Origin: Terriglobia bacterium
GTDB taxonomy: Bacteria > Acidobacteriota > Terriglobia > Bryobacterales > UBA6623
DNA length: 64,000 nt
Assembly (NCBI GenBank): GCA_009838515.1
Contig: VXRL01000092.1
Location: 1 to 64,000 of the forward strand
Reading direction: 5' to 3'
Below, one piece after another: positions 56,852 through 64,000 of this stretch. The notes beneath the pieces were generated by a model. The model did not search any database, had not been told where the DNA came from, and saw nothing but the letters and a program-made list of their open reading frames with translations. Numbering within the stretch: position 1 is the first letter of the stretch; each line of letters starts with the position of its first letter. The position numbers and the translations under genes are program-made.

Positions 56852-59193
56852 GACTGCCCGCGCTGCTGCTCGGGGGCGCCGTGGCGGCGCTAGCGCAGAG
56901 CCCGGAGATCGAGTTCTTCGAGCGCCGCATCCGGCCGGTGCTGGTCGAACAGTGCGAGGTCTGCCATTCGTCAAGCTTGGCCGAGCCCATGGGCGGGCTG
57001 GTAGTAGACAGCCGCGACGGCCTGCTTTCGGGAGGGTCGACGGGTCCGGCACTGTTGCCGGGCAACGCCGAAGCCAGCCTGTTGCTGAAGGCTCTGCGCT
57101 ACCTCGACCCGGTGCTGAAGATGCCTCCTACCGGGAAGCTGCCAGACCGTGTGATCGAGGACTTTCAGGCTTGGATCGCTAGCGGGGCTGCCGATCCGCG
57201 GAGCGAACCGCGCGAGTCCGTCAGCGAGGATGCCGGCGCATCCGGCCCCGGAACTCCGATCGAAGAGGGCCGCAGCTGGTGGGCCTTTCAGCCGCTGCGC
57301 GAACGGCTGGCCCCCGAAGTCTCAGACCCTGATTGGACCCTACGCAAGGTCGACGCATTCGTGCTCGCCAAGCTGGACGGGCACGGGATGCGGCCGTCGC
57401 CCGCGGCGGACCCGAGGACGTTGATCCGCAGGGCCTACCTTGACCTGACGGGCTTGCCGCCGAGCTTCGAGGAAACCGAGGCGTTTGCGGCCGACCCGTC
57501 CATGGACGCCTACAGCGACCTGATCGACAGCTTGCTGCGCTCGCCCCGCTACGGGGAACGCTGGGGGCGGTACTGGCTGGACGTGGCGAGGTGGGCAGAG
57601 GACCACCCGACCAGCGAGGCGACGAATCGGCCGTTCCAGCACGCGTGGCGATACCGCGACTGGGTGATCGAGGCCATCAACAAGGACATTCCCTACGACC
57701 GATTCATCCGCATGCAGTTTGCCGCTGACCTGCTGCCCGGATTCGAGCCAGCGGACATGCGCGCTCTGGGCTACCTGGGGAACGCGCCCGTGTATCACAA
57801 GGATCGGCGCTTGTCACGTGATGTGATCGAGACGATCGCCAGCGACGATTGGGACGAGCGCGTCGATGCCGTATCACGGGGCCTGCTCGGTCTGACGGTC
57901 GCCTGTGCCCGCTGCCATGACCACAAGTTCGACCCCATCACGGCCAAGGACTACTACGCGTTGGCCGGGGTGTTTGCCAGCACTTGGCAGGTCAACCGGC
58001 CCATGGTTGCCCTGGACCCCGAACAGGCCAACTGGCTGACTTGGAAGCACGAGGAGCTCTATCGCACCAAGGGAGTGTTCGGCAACTTGAAGGACCTAGA
58101 CACGGTTGCAGAGGAGTTGCATGCCGAGATCTTGGCCATGAAGCCCGCATACGAACGGCTGGAACTGGAACTGTCGGCGTATGAAGTGCCCATGACGCCC
58201 GCCGTCGTTGATTGCGGCGTGTGGGTAGACGGCTCAACGCCCACCGTGACTCGGATGGACCTGCGCCCCGGCCAGCCGCGCGACCTGCCGGTCTTCGTCC
58301 GCGGCAACGTCGCCAATCCGGGCGAGATCGTGCCGCGGCGGTTTCTGAGCGTGTTCGAGCCGGGCGGGCCGACTGCCTTCAAGCAAGGCTCGGGACGCTT
58401 GGAGCTTGCCGAAAAGATCGTCGGAGAGGCTGGTCCGCTGGCCGCGCGGGTCTGGGTCAACCGCGTCTGGGGCTGGCACTTCGGCAGGCACCTGGTGCGG
58501 ACTCCGTCGGACTTTGGCACGCAGGGGCAGGAGCCGACGCATCCCGCCTTGCTTGAGGATCTGTCCGCGCGTTTCGTGGTCAACGGCAAATCCTTGAAGT
58601 GGTTGCACCGGGAGATCATGCTCTCCGCGACATACCGCCAGAGCAGTCGCGACGATCCAGAGGCCGGCGCGGCGGATCCTACCAACCGACTGCTTTGGAG
58701 GATGAATCCGCGCCGGCTTGACGTAGAGGCGTGGCGCGACTCCATCCTGTCGGCGTCGGGCGAGTTGAGCCTCGCCGGGGGAGGCCCTTCGAGCGAGGTC
58801 GACTCTCCCGACGTCACGCGGAGGTCGGTCTATTCGCGCATAAGCCGGGGCAGACTGCACCCAGTGCTGCAGCTCTATGACTTCCCGGTCGCGACGCAGC
58901 ACAGCCCTTTCCGGCAGGTAACCACCACCCCTTTGCAGCAACTGTTCGTACTCAATAGCGGCTGGATGCAGGCGCGCGGGCGCAGTCTGGCCGAGGCCGT
59001 GGGATCGGTGAGCGATCGTGCCGGGCGCATCAGGGCCATGTACCGCCGCGCCTACGGACGAGATCCGAGCGCGAGGGAAGTAGAGCTTGGCCTTGGATAT
59101 CTAGATGAACGGCGCGCCGTCATGGGGCGCGAGCCCTGGGACGAGTACGCCCACACCCTGCTTGCTGCGAACGAGATTAGCTTCCTGAACTGA
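56848..59193 (+). CDS. PSD1 protein: PSCyt1 cytochrome c - DUF1549 - DUF1553
   Basis: Exported protein of 781 residues, the shortest of the three copies. Signal peptide LPALLLGGAVAALAQ; PSCyt1 with CEVCH (36-40) and LKMPPTGKLPD; DUF1549 with LIRRAYLDLTGLPPSFEETE, YGERWGRYWLDVARWAEDHP and CARCHDHKFDP (353-357); helical linker ~390-440; DUF1553 with GPLAARVWVNRVWGWHFGRH, then a C-terminal part where the usual CxRR(E/D)SSTVPTQ block is replaced by QVTTTPLQQLFVLN. Start overlaps the DUF1501 stop (ATGA). It is convergent with the cytochrome c-helix-hairpin-helix gene, overlapping it by 17 bases. Confidence 0.9.
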   Translation: MRLPALLLGGAVAALAQSPEIEFFERRIRPVLVEQCEVCHSSSLAEPMGGLVVDSRDGLLSGGSTGPALLPGNAEASLLLKALRYLDPVLKMPPTGKLPDRVIEDFQAWIASGAADPRSEPRESVSEDAGASGPGTPIEEGRSWWAFQPLRERLAPEVSDPDWTLRKVDAFVLAKLDGHGMRPSPAADPRTLIRRAYLDLTGLPPSFEETEAFAADPSMDAYSDLIDSLLRSPRYGERWGRYWLDVARWAEDHPTSEATNRPFQHAWRYRDWVIEAINKDIPYDRFIRMQFAADLLPGFEPADMRALGYLGNAPVYHKDRRLSRDVIETIASDDWDERVDAVSRGLLGLTVACARCHDHKFDPITAKDYYALAGVFASTWQVNRPMVALDPEQANWLTWKHEELYRTKGVFGNLKDLDTVAEELHAEILAMKPAYERLELELSAYEVPMTPAVVDCGVWVDGSTPTVTRMDLRPGQPRDLPVFVRGNVANPGEIVPRRFLSVFEPGGPTAFKQGSGRLELAEKIVGEAGPLAARVWVNRVWGWHFGRHLVRTPSDFGTQGQEPTHPALLEDLSARFVVNGKSLKWLHREIMLSATYRQSSRDDPEAGAADPTNRLLWRMNPRRLDVEAWRDSILSASGELSLAGGGPSSEVDSPDVTRRSVYSRISRGRLHPVLQLYDFPVATQHSPFRQVTTTPLQQLFVLNSGWMQARGRSLAEAVGSVSDRAGRIRAMYRRAYGRDPSAREVELGLGYLDERRAVMGREPWDEYAHTLLAANEISFLN

Positions 59194-59665
59194 TCCGGAA
59201 TACCAGCCGATCCTGCTTGGATTCGATCTTGGCGGTGTCGATGCCCGGCACCGCCAGCAGGTCCTTCAGAGAGTTGAACGGGCCGTGCTCGTCGCGGTGG
59301 CGCAGGATTGCTGCGGCTTCGGAGCGTCTCAGGGAGAGACGGCTCTCCAACTGGATCGCGCGAGCCTCGTTGACATCCAGCGGCGGCAGCTCGCCAGCCG
59401 GATAGTGCTTGGCCAAGTACTCCACCAAGACGCCCAGCTCTTCGTCGGAAGCCTTGACGCCAAAGCCGACCATTTTCATCAGCGTGGCGCTCCAGCCGTT
59501 ACGGTCCTGGCGCAAGGAAACAGATTGCGAGATATCGTGGCAGCCCTGGCACAAGCGCTCCGTTTCGGCTTGGCCCGGGCCCGCGGGAAGCTCGGCTTGC
59601 GTCGGCAAGGCAACTATCAGTGCCAGGAAGGCTTGACCCGAAAGAGCGGCGAGAGTTGTTCTCAT
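59177..59665 (-). CDS. cytochrome c fused to a helix-hairpin-helix domain (exported)
   Basis: Protein of 162 residues. Signal peptide (QAFLALIVALPTQAE), small cytochrome c-like domain with CQGCH (39-43) and a later Met (MKMVGFGV) that may be the axial ligand, then residues ~95-160 forming a ComEA-type helix-hairpin-helix (PPLDVNEARAIQLESRL; FNSLKDLLAVPGIDTAKIES). The 'xxLNxA..xxL..l.gi....A..I' pattern fits DNA- or protein-binding (HhH)2. The ATG directly follows the stop of the upstream propeller gene, so the two form an operon. A periplasmic redox carrier with an interaction module is inferred. Confidence 0.85.
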   Translation of the reverse strand: MRTTLAALSGQAFLALIVALPTQAELPAGPGQAETERLCQGCHDISQSVSLRQDRNGWSATLMKMVGFGVKASDEELGVLVEYLAKHYPAGELPPLDVNEARAIQLESRLSLRRSEAAAILRHRDEHGPFNSLKDLLAVPGIDTAKIESKQDRLVFRISSGS

Positions 59666-61174
59666 CTAGTGCTCCATCGGGATGCCGAATCCGTAGACCG
59701 CGTTGTCCATCGCGGTCAGATACACGTGGCTGGGTCCGGAGGACAACGTATGCCCCCGGGCCGGCGCCTCGATCGAATCCGCACTGTCCCACAGGGCCGC
59801 TCCGGTCGTGCCCTCCAATGCGTACAGCGTCGCTCGGCCTGCGGACTCGCCTCCGTCCAGGGCGAACACCACTCCGTTGACCACGATCGGCGGCAGCGGC
59901 GCGATCATCGCGGAGGACTCCCAACCCTTTTCTAACGACATCTCGCCAGCCCTGCCGGCCAGCTTCCAAGCAGCGATCGACCTGCCGGTCGACACCACGA
60001 TCCAACTCGTTCCGGATTCGTCTTTCCAAACTGCGAGCGCGGTATCGTCGTCCACGCTTCCAGATCTGGCCGAGGCAGCGGCGACTGGCGCCGCGAGGCT
60101 ATCGGCGGCGTAGACCTGCAGGCTGCCGTCGCTGGCGAGCACGGCCAAGTGGTCGGCTCCATCGAAGTCGAAAACCACCGGCGAGGAACGGAATCCTGTG
60201 GAGCGGCTCTTCTGCGCCAGGTTTAGAGAGCGTGATTCGAGCGCGACCAGCGCTCCCTCCTTGGTCGCGGCGTAAAGCATACCGTCCGGTGCGAAGGCTG
60301 CCCCGGCTGCCCCTGCGATCGAACCGCCATCGGATTCCCAAGCCCGTACCATGCCGCTCTCAAGATCCAGTGACCACACGCCGTCCGGCGTGCCGCCGCA
60401 GCGGTTGACGGTTGTGACGAACGCGGTGTTTTCGATCACGACCAGCCCGCGGGCGTGAGAATTGGCCGGCAGGAACGGCATGGGGGGGCGGTGGTCGCGA
60501 CCGTTCGAAACGTAGAGACCGTGCAGCATTCCGTCGTTGGACAGGACGTGGAGCAGATTCACGCCCCGCAGCGACGACCGCGCCGGCGGCCGTGTCCGCG
60601 CGGCTGGCCGGGTCTGCTGCGGCCTGGCCGTCGACGCGGGCCGGGCCTCTGCTAGGGTGACCGCGCCAGCGCCTGGCTGGCCGACGCCGCTCAGCGCCGG
60701 CGAGCGGCGGCCGCGGGCGACGAATCCCAGCATCGAAGGCATCTTGACCGATGTGTTCCTGCTGACGTTCGCCGTCATTCCGCCCGGACACTCGGCCGAG
60801 CTGTGGCTGGGGCCCTCAGCGAAGTGCCGGTCCCATTCCATCCGAGCCAGATCCGTGTCCATGGTGTAGACCCCGCCAGAACTTCCACTGACGAATGCAA
60901 GAGAGCGGAAACCGCGATGGCTGATGAGAAAATCCAGCAATACCGGTGCTGTCAGCGCTGCGTCGCTGCGGGCCTCGTTCGACGTTTGCATGCGCCATAG
61001 GAACTGGAACTCCGGGCCAGCCACGGTCTCCGGAGAGACCTTGCGGTCGCTGCGCACCCATGACGAGCGCTGGGCGTCCATTCCTACCGTCGTCCAGTCG
61101 TCCGAGAACGCTGGCAGCGCGGCCAGCAGAGCGGCGGCGATGGAAATCGCGAGGGGTGCATTTCGTGAGCGCAT
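59666..61174 (-). CDS. exported PQQ-like beta-propeller protein
   Basis: Protein of 502 residues. Signal peptide NAPLAISIAAALLAALPAFS fixes the start at 61174. The repeats (VYTMDTDLARMEWDRHFAEG, LYALEGTTGAALWDS) match PQQ-binding-like propellers (quinoprotein amine-dehydrogenase or YVTN type) rather than alcohol dehydrogenases. It contains C129 in CPGGMTA and C259 in CGGTPDG, both also present in the divergently encoded paralogue at 61258. Between them is a low-complexity Ala/Pro/Arg-rich stretch (~150-200) that the paralogue lacks. No heme or catalytic Asp motif is evident. It is followed immediately by the cytochrome c-helix-hairpin-helix gene. Confidence 0.82.
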   Translation of the reverse strand: MRSRNAPLAISIAAALLAALPAFSDDWTTVGMDAQRSSWVRSDRKVSPETVAGPEFQFLWRMQTSNEARSDAALTAPVLLDFLISHRGFRSLAFVSGSSGGVYTMDTDLARMEWDRHFAEGPSHSSAECPGGMTANVSRNTSVKMPSMLGFVARGRRSPALSGVGQPGAGAVTLAEARPASTARPQQTRPAARTRPPARSSLRGVNLLHVLSNDGMLHGLYVSNGRDHRPPMPFLPANSHARGLVVIENTAFVTTVNRCGGTPDGVWSLDLESGMVRAWESDGGSIAGAAGAAFAPDGMLYAATKEGALVALESRSLNLAQKSRSTGFRSSPVVFDFDGADHLAVLASDGSLQVYAADSLAAPVAAASARSGSVDDDTALAVWKDESGTSWIVVSTGRSIAAWKLAGRAGEMSLEKGWESSAMIAPLPPIVVNGVVFALDGGESAGRATLYALEGTTGAALWDSADSIEAPARGHTLSSGPSHVYLTAMDNAVYGFGIPMEH

Positions 61175-61257
61175 GGAGTGATCTGCCGGGGCGTGACGGC
61201 TCGAAACAGCCGTCCGAACAATCATACCGTTCGGCAAACTAGAATAGTGCAACGACC

Positions 61258-62817
61258 ATGTCTGCTATGAGACCCGCCCTGCTGTTGATCCCCCTCACGC
61301 TGCTGGCAGCCGCCGCCTTCGGTGCGGACTGGCTGACGGACGGGGGCAATCCGCAGCGCACCGCCTGGCAACAGGACGAGACCATATTCACGACCGACAA
61401 CGTCGCCCAGACGAAGCTGCTGTGGAAGATCAAGCTCGACAACGAGCCACGCCAGATGCACGCGCTGCTACCGGCGTTGATCGCCGAGAACGTGCGCACG
61501 GCGAGCGGCCCCAAGGAGATTGTCTTGGTCGCAGGCGTGTCCGACAACCTCTTCGCCATCGATGCTTCGAACGGGCAGCTGATCTGGTCCAAGCAGTTCG
61601 ACCTTGACTGGGCGCCGAGTCCGGGCATGCGGCCGGCATACCTGCTGTGCCCGGGCGGCATGACGGCAACGCCCGTGATCGGGCCCGGGACCGAAGACGG
61701 CGAATATATCGTCTATGCCGCTTCCTGGGACGGCCGGCTCCGCCGGCTGGACCTGGCCGACGGCGAGGACTTGGCACCTCCGGCCAAGTTCATGCCTCCT
61801 AATGGCAAGCCCTATGCCCTGAACCTGGTGGACGACGTCATCTACACCCATTCGGCCCAGCACTGTGGCGGCAATCCAAATATGGGCTATGTCTACGACC
61901 TGGGCACGGACAGGGTGGGCAGCTGGGGGCCTGCCGGCGGTGGCATGTGGGGCCGCACCGGACCGGCCATCAGTTCCAAGAAGGTGATGTACACAGGCAC
62001 GGGCGACGGTGTCTGGGATCCTGAAAACGGTGTCTTCGGCAACGGCATCATTGGAATGCAGCTGGACCCCGGGACCGGCAGGCTGGAACTCTACGACTAC
62101 TACGGGCCGACCAACGCAGAGTGGCTGTTCAAGCGCGACTTGGACATGCAAGTGACTCCGGCGATCTTCTTCTATAAGGGCAGGGAGCTGATGGTGGACG
62201 CCGGCAAGGAGTGCGTGATCTACCTGATGGATCTCGAATCGATCGGCGGCGACGACCACCGCACTCCGCTATACCGATCGCCGCTGGTCTGCAACGAAGA
62301 GGTCAACTTCGCTTCTGCGGGTGTGTGGGGCGCGATGGCCAGCTGGGAGGATACCGATGGCACTGTATGGGTGCTGGCACCTATCTGGGGGCCTAAGCAC
62401 TCCAAGTTCCATGCCGCCATCGAGCATGGCGAGGTCACCGAGGGCGCGATCGTCGCCTTCAAGGTGGCGGAGCGCGAGGACGGCAGCTTGTGGCTGGCGC
62501 CGGAATGGATCTCGCGGGACATGAACAGGGCGGAGCCTCCTTTGGTCGCCAACGGCATCGTCTTCGCATACGGCAACGGCGAGGACACGCACCAAGCGAT
62601 GCCAGACGTGGGCCTCACCAACACGGCCGAGGAGCGGATCGCGGGCTCGACCAACGCGGTGCTGTATGCGTTGGACGCGCGAACGGGCAGGGAATTGTGG
62701 AATAGCGGCGACCAGATCGCCAGTTGGAACCACTGGGGAGGGATTTCCATCGCCAACGGACGGGTCTACATCGGCACATTCGATGGCTATTTCTACGCAT
62801 TCGGAATCGAGCGATAG
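61258..62817 (+). CDS. exported PQQ-like beta-propeller protein
   Basis: Protein of 519 residues. Signal peptide [18 protein letters not shown], then [18 protein letters not shown], the usual opening of PQQ-type propellers. W-motif repeats include [36 protein letters not shown] and [19 protein letters not shown]131 (CPGGMTA) and C203 (CGGNP) match the two Cys of the neighbour at 59666. It is divergent from that paralogue with 83 bases between starts, probably sharing a control region. It is convergent with the ATPase gene, separated by five bases. PQQ binding is not proven; electron-transfer or scaffold roles are possible. Confidence 0.85.
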   Translation: MSAMRPALLLIPLTLLAAAAFGADWLTDGGNPQRTAWQQDETIFTTDNVAQTKLLWKIKLDNEPRQMHALLPALIAENVRTASGPKEIVLVAGVSDNLFAIDASNGQLIWSKQFDLDWAPSPGMRPAYLLCPGGMTATPVIGPGTEDGEYIVYAASWDGRLRRLDLADGEDLAPPAKFMPPNGKPYALNLVDDVIYTHSAQHCGGNPNMGYVYDLGTDRVGSWGPAGGGMWGRTGPAISSKKVMYTGTGDGVWDPENGVFGNGIIGMQLDPGTGRLELYDYYGPTNAEWLFKRDLDMQVTPAIFFYKGRELMVDAGKECVIYLMDLESIGGDDHRTPLYRSPLVCNEEVNFASAGVWGAMASWEDTDGTVWVLAPIWGPKHSKFHAAIEHGEVTEGAIVAFKVAEREDGSLWLAPEWISRDMNRAEPPLVANGIVFAYGNGEDTHQAMPDVGLTNTAEERIAGSTNAVLYALDARTGRELWNSGDQIASWNHWGGISIANGRVYIGTFDGYFYAFGIER

Positions 62818-62822
62818 CCCGC

Positions 62823-64000
62823 TCAAAGCTCGGCCAAGAACTGCGCTTGATACAGCGGCCACATCTCGACCTGTGCGCTCTGCTGGAGCCGCGGTCCTCC
62901 GTAGAGCTTTAACGCACGTTCGGGCTTGTAGCGCTGAAGATACGATCGTAGACTGCGAGCGCGCGTTCGAGATCCGCTCTTGACCTCGACCGGGACGATC
63001 TCTCCCTCGTGGCCACGGAGGATGAATTCCAGCTCGGACTGGCCTTGCTCCCATCCGAATGTCGGGTAGAGGCCGCGGGCGGTCATTTCGGCCTGAACAA
63101 AGTTTTCGGCGACAAAGCCCTTGTAGTCGACGTTCTGGGCGCGTTGATCGGCGTATCTCAGGCCTAGCATGTGCCCGAGTAGTCCGACATCGAACAAGTA
63201 GAGCTTGAACATGTTCTGCCGGGCCTGCGCCAGCAGCGGAACGCGTGGTTTGCCATTGATGGGGTAGCACTTGAGAACGAGGTTCGCCGCTTCGAGCCAG
63301 TCAATGGGGCCGCGCAGGTCTCGATAGCGCCGTTTACGGTCGACCACGCCCGAGAACTGGAATCGACGCACGGAACTGTCTTGGTTGCTTCCCAACTGGC
63401 GGGGTACGCTGGCAAACACTGCTCCGATGTGCTGCGCGTGCAGCCGGCCAGCATACTTGCCGAAGTCGCGTTCGAAGCCAGCGACGAGGAGTTGGTGTAT
63501 GTGCTCGACTTGCTCGACCCGTGCATGCGGGCTCCCGCGCCCGTCGAACCAAGTCTGGACGGCCTCGGGCATGCCTCCCACAAAGTAGTAGTCCAGAAGG
63601 AGAGACCACAGCTTGCGGTGGGCAAGCTGACCGCTGCGCCGTTCGCGTAGCGCTTCGAGCAGGCGAGGCTCGTTGGCTGCGATGACGAATTCTTCGAAGC
63701 ACAGGGGCGAGAGTTCGGCTTGGTCAACTTTTCCAACAGGAAAGGAATCTAGCAGTCCGATGTTCGAGCCGCTTGCGCATACAAAGGCGTTCGGGAGCAC
63801 TTCGGCGAAATATTTCAGCGAATCGACTGCTGACTGGCACTCGCCGATCTCGTCGAAGAAGATGAGGTCGTGTTGGAGGTCGACAGCGGCGTTGAGCCGA
63901 AGTTCGACATTTGCGATCACACGCCGGGGATCTAGGCCGTCCTCGAATAGCTCGGCCAATCCTGGCTCTTTGCGAAAGTCGAGAGTATGTACCCTCCTGA
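62823..64000 (-). CDS. AAA_14/DUF4143 ATPase, 5'-truncated at the window edge
   Basis: Partial protein of about 390 residues. The Walker B LIFFDEIGE and sensor ASGSNIG are present, followed by the DUF4143 C-terminal domain with PVEVKSGSRTRARSLRSYLQ, typical for a nuclease-like fold. The frame is open to the right edge and reads RVHTLDFRKEPGLAELF, which in family members lies between Walker A and Walker B. The Walker A and true start are therefore beyond 64000; the TTG at 63959 is not the start. Such ATPases are widespread in bacteria and archaea; their function is poorly known, with suggested DNA-related or toxin-antitoxin links. Confidence 0.88.
   Translation of the reverse strand, partial: RRVHTLDFRKEPGLAELFEDGLDPRRVIANVELRLNAAVDLQHDLIFFDEIGECQSAVDSLKYFAEVLPNAFVCASGSNIGLLDSFPVGKVDQAELSPLCFEEFVIAANEPRLLEALRERRSGQLAHRKLWSLLLDYYFVGGMPEAVQTWFDGRGSPHARVEQVEHIHQLLVAGFERDFGKYAGRLHAQHIGAVFASVPRQLGSNQDSSVRRFQFSGVVDRKRRYRDLRGPIDWLEAANLVLKCYPINGKPRVPLLAQARQNMFKLYLFDVGLLGHMLGLRYADQRAQNVDYKGFVAENFVQAEMTARGLYPTFGWEQGQSELEFILRGHEGEIVPVEVKSGSRTRARSLRSYLQRYKPERALKLYGGPRLQQSAQVEMWPLYQAQFLAEL

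Overview
The window is GC-rich, gene-dense bacterial chromosome. It most likely comes from the Acidobacteriota (Bryobacterales/Solibacter-like) or a close relative. This is inferred from gene content: three very large Oar-type TonB-dependent receptors with an N-terminal carboxypeptidase-like domain, three PSCyt1-DUF1549-DUF1553 ('PSD1') proteins paired with Tat-exported DUF1501 proteins, many lipoprotein sulfatases, a CRTAC1/ASPIC-UnbV repeat protein, and several PQQ-type propellers. Planctomycetota share the PSD1, DUF1501 and sulfatase genes but not this receptor type. No rRNA, tRNA, CRISPR array, prophage or insertion sequence was recognised.

Layout. 0-2 kb: two small overlapping exported Cys-containing proteins (the first may begin left of the window), then a HEPN / nucleotidyltransferase toxin-antitoxin pair whose nucleotidyltransferase carries an N-terminal ribbon-helix-helix domain. 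2-6.6 kb (minus strand): a polyamine-type ABC importer operon, ATPase-binding lipoprotein-permease-permease. 6.9-10.4 kb: an exported DUF3604 protein with a propeller-like N-terminal half, and an NAD(P)-binding reductase. 10.6-21.7 kb: Oar-like receptor, exported Gfo/Idh/MocA oxidoreductase, PSD1, DUF1501, a second receptor, and a decayed C-terminal scrap of another DUF1501 gene. 22-27.2 kb: three consecutive lipoprotein-like sulfatases, one with HEAT-like repeats. 27.3-29.7 kb: two Phd/PIN toxin-antitoxin modules flanking a LOG-family gene. 29.9-34.8 kb: a GH95 alpha-L-fucosidase-like gene (minus), then an exported D-2-hydroxyacid dehydrogenase and a fourth sulfatase with an altered active-site motif. 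35.3-39.9 kb: CRTAC1 protein and modABC. 39.9-44.5 kb: DUF3500 protein, TPR protein, a HicBA pair with an extended HicB, and a small membrane protein. 44.6-48.4 kb: cytochrome c-PQQ dehydrogenase and a lipoprotein propeller. 48.5-59.2 kb: PSD1, DUF1501, receptor, DUF1501, PSD1. 59.2-62.8 kb: a cytochrome c-helix-hairpin-helix protein and two divergently encoded paralogous propellers. Right edge: an AAA_14/DUF4143 ATPase cut off before its Walker A motif.

How the genes fit together. Most products carry signal peptides, so the region is largely an envelope programme. Sulfatases, fucosidase and the propeller lipoprotein fit attack on sulfated, fucose-containing glycans. The large receptors could import products. 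The cytochrome c and PQQ proteins point to periplasmic oxidation. The PSD1-DUF1501 pairs, translationally coupled or nearly so in all three copies and close to receptors, are the best candidate for an undescribed envelope system. Four toxin-antitoxin modules and a gene remnant mark the region as accessory and rearranged.
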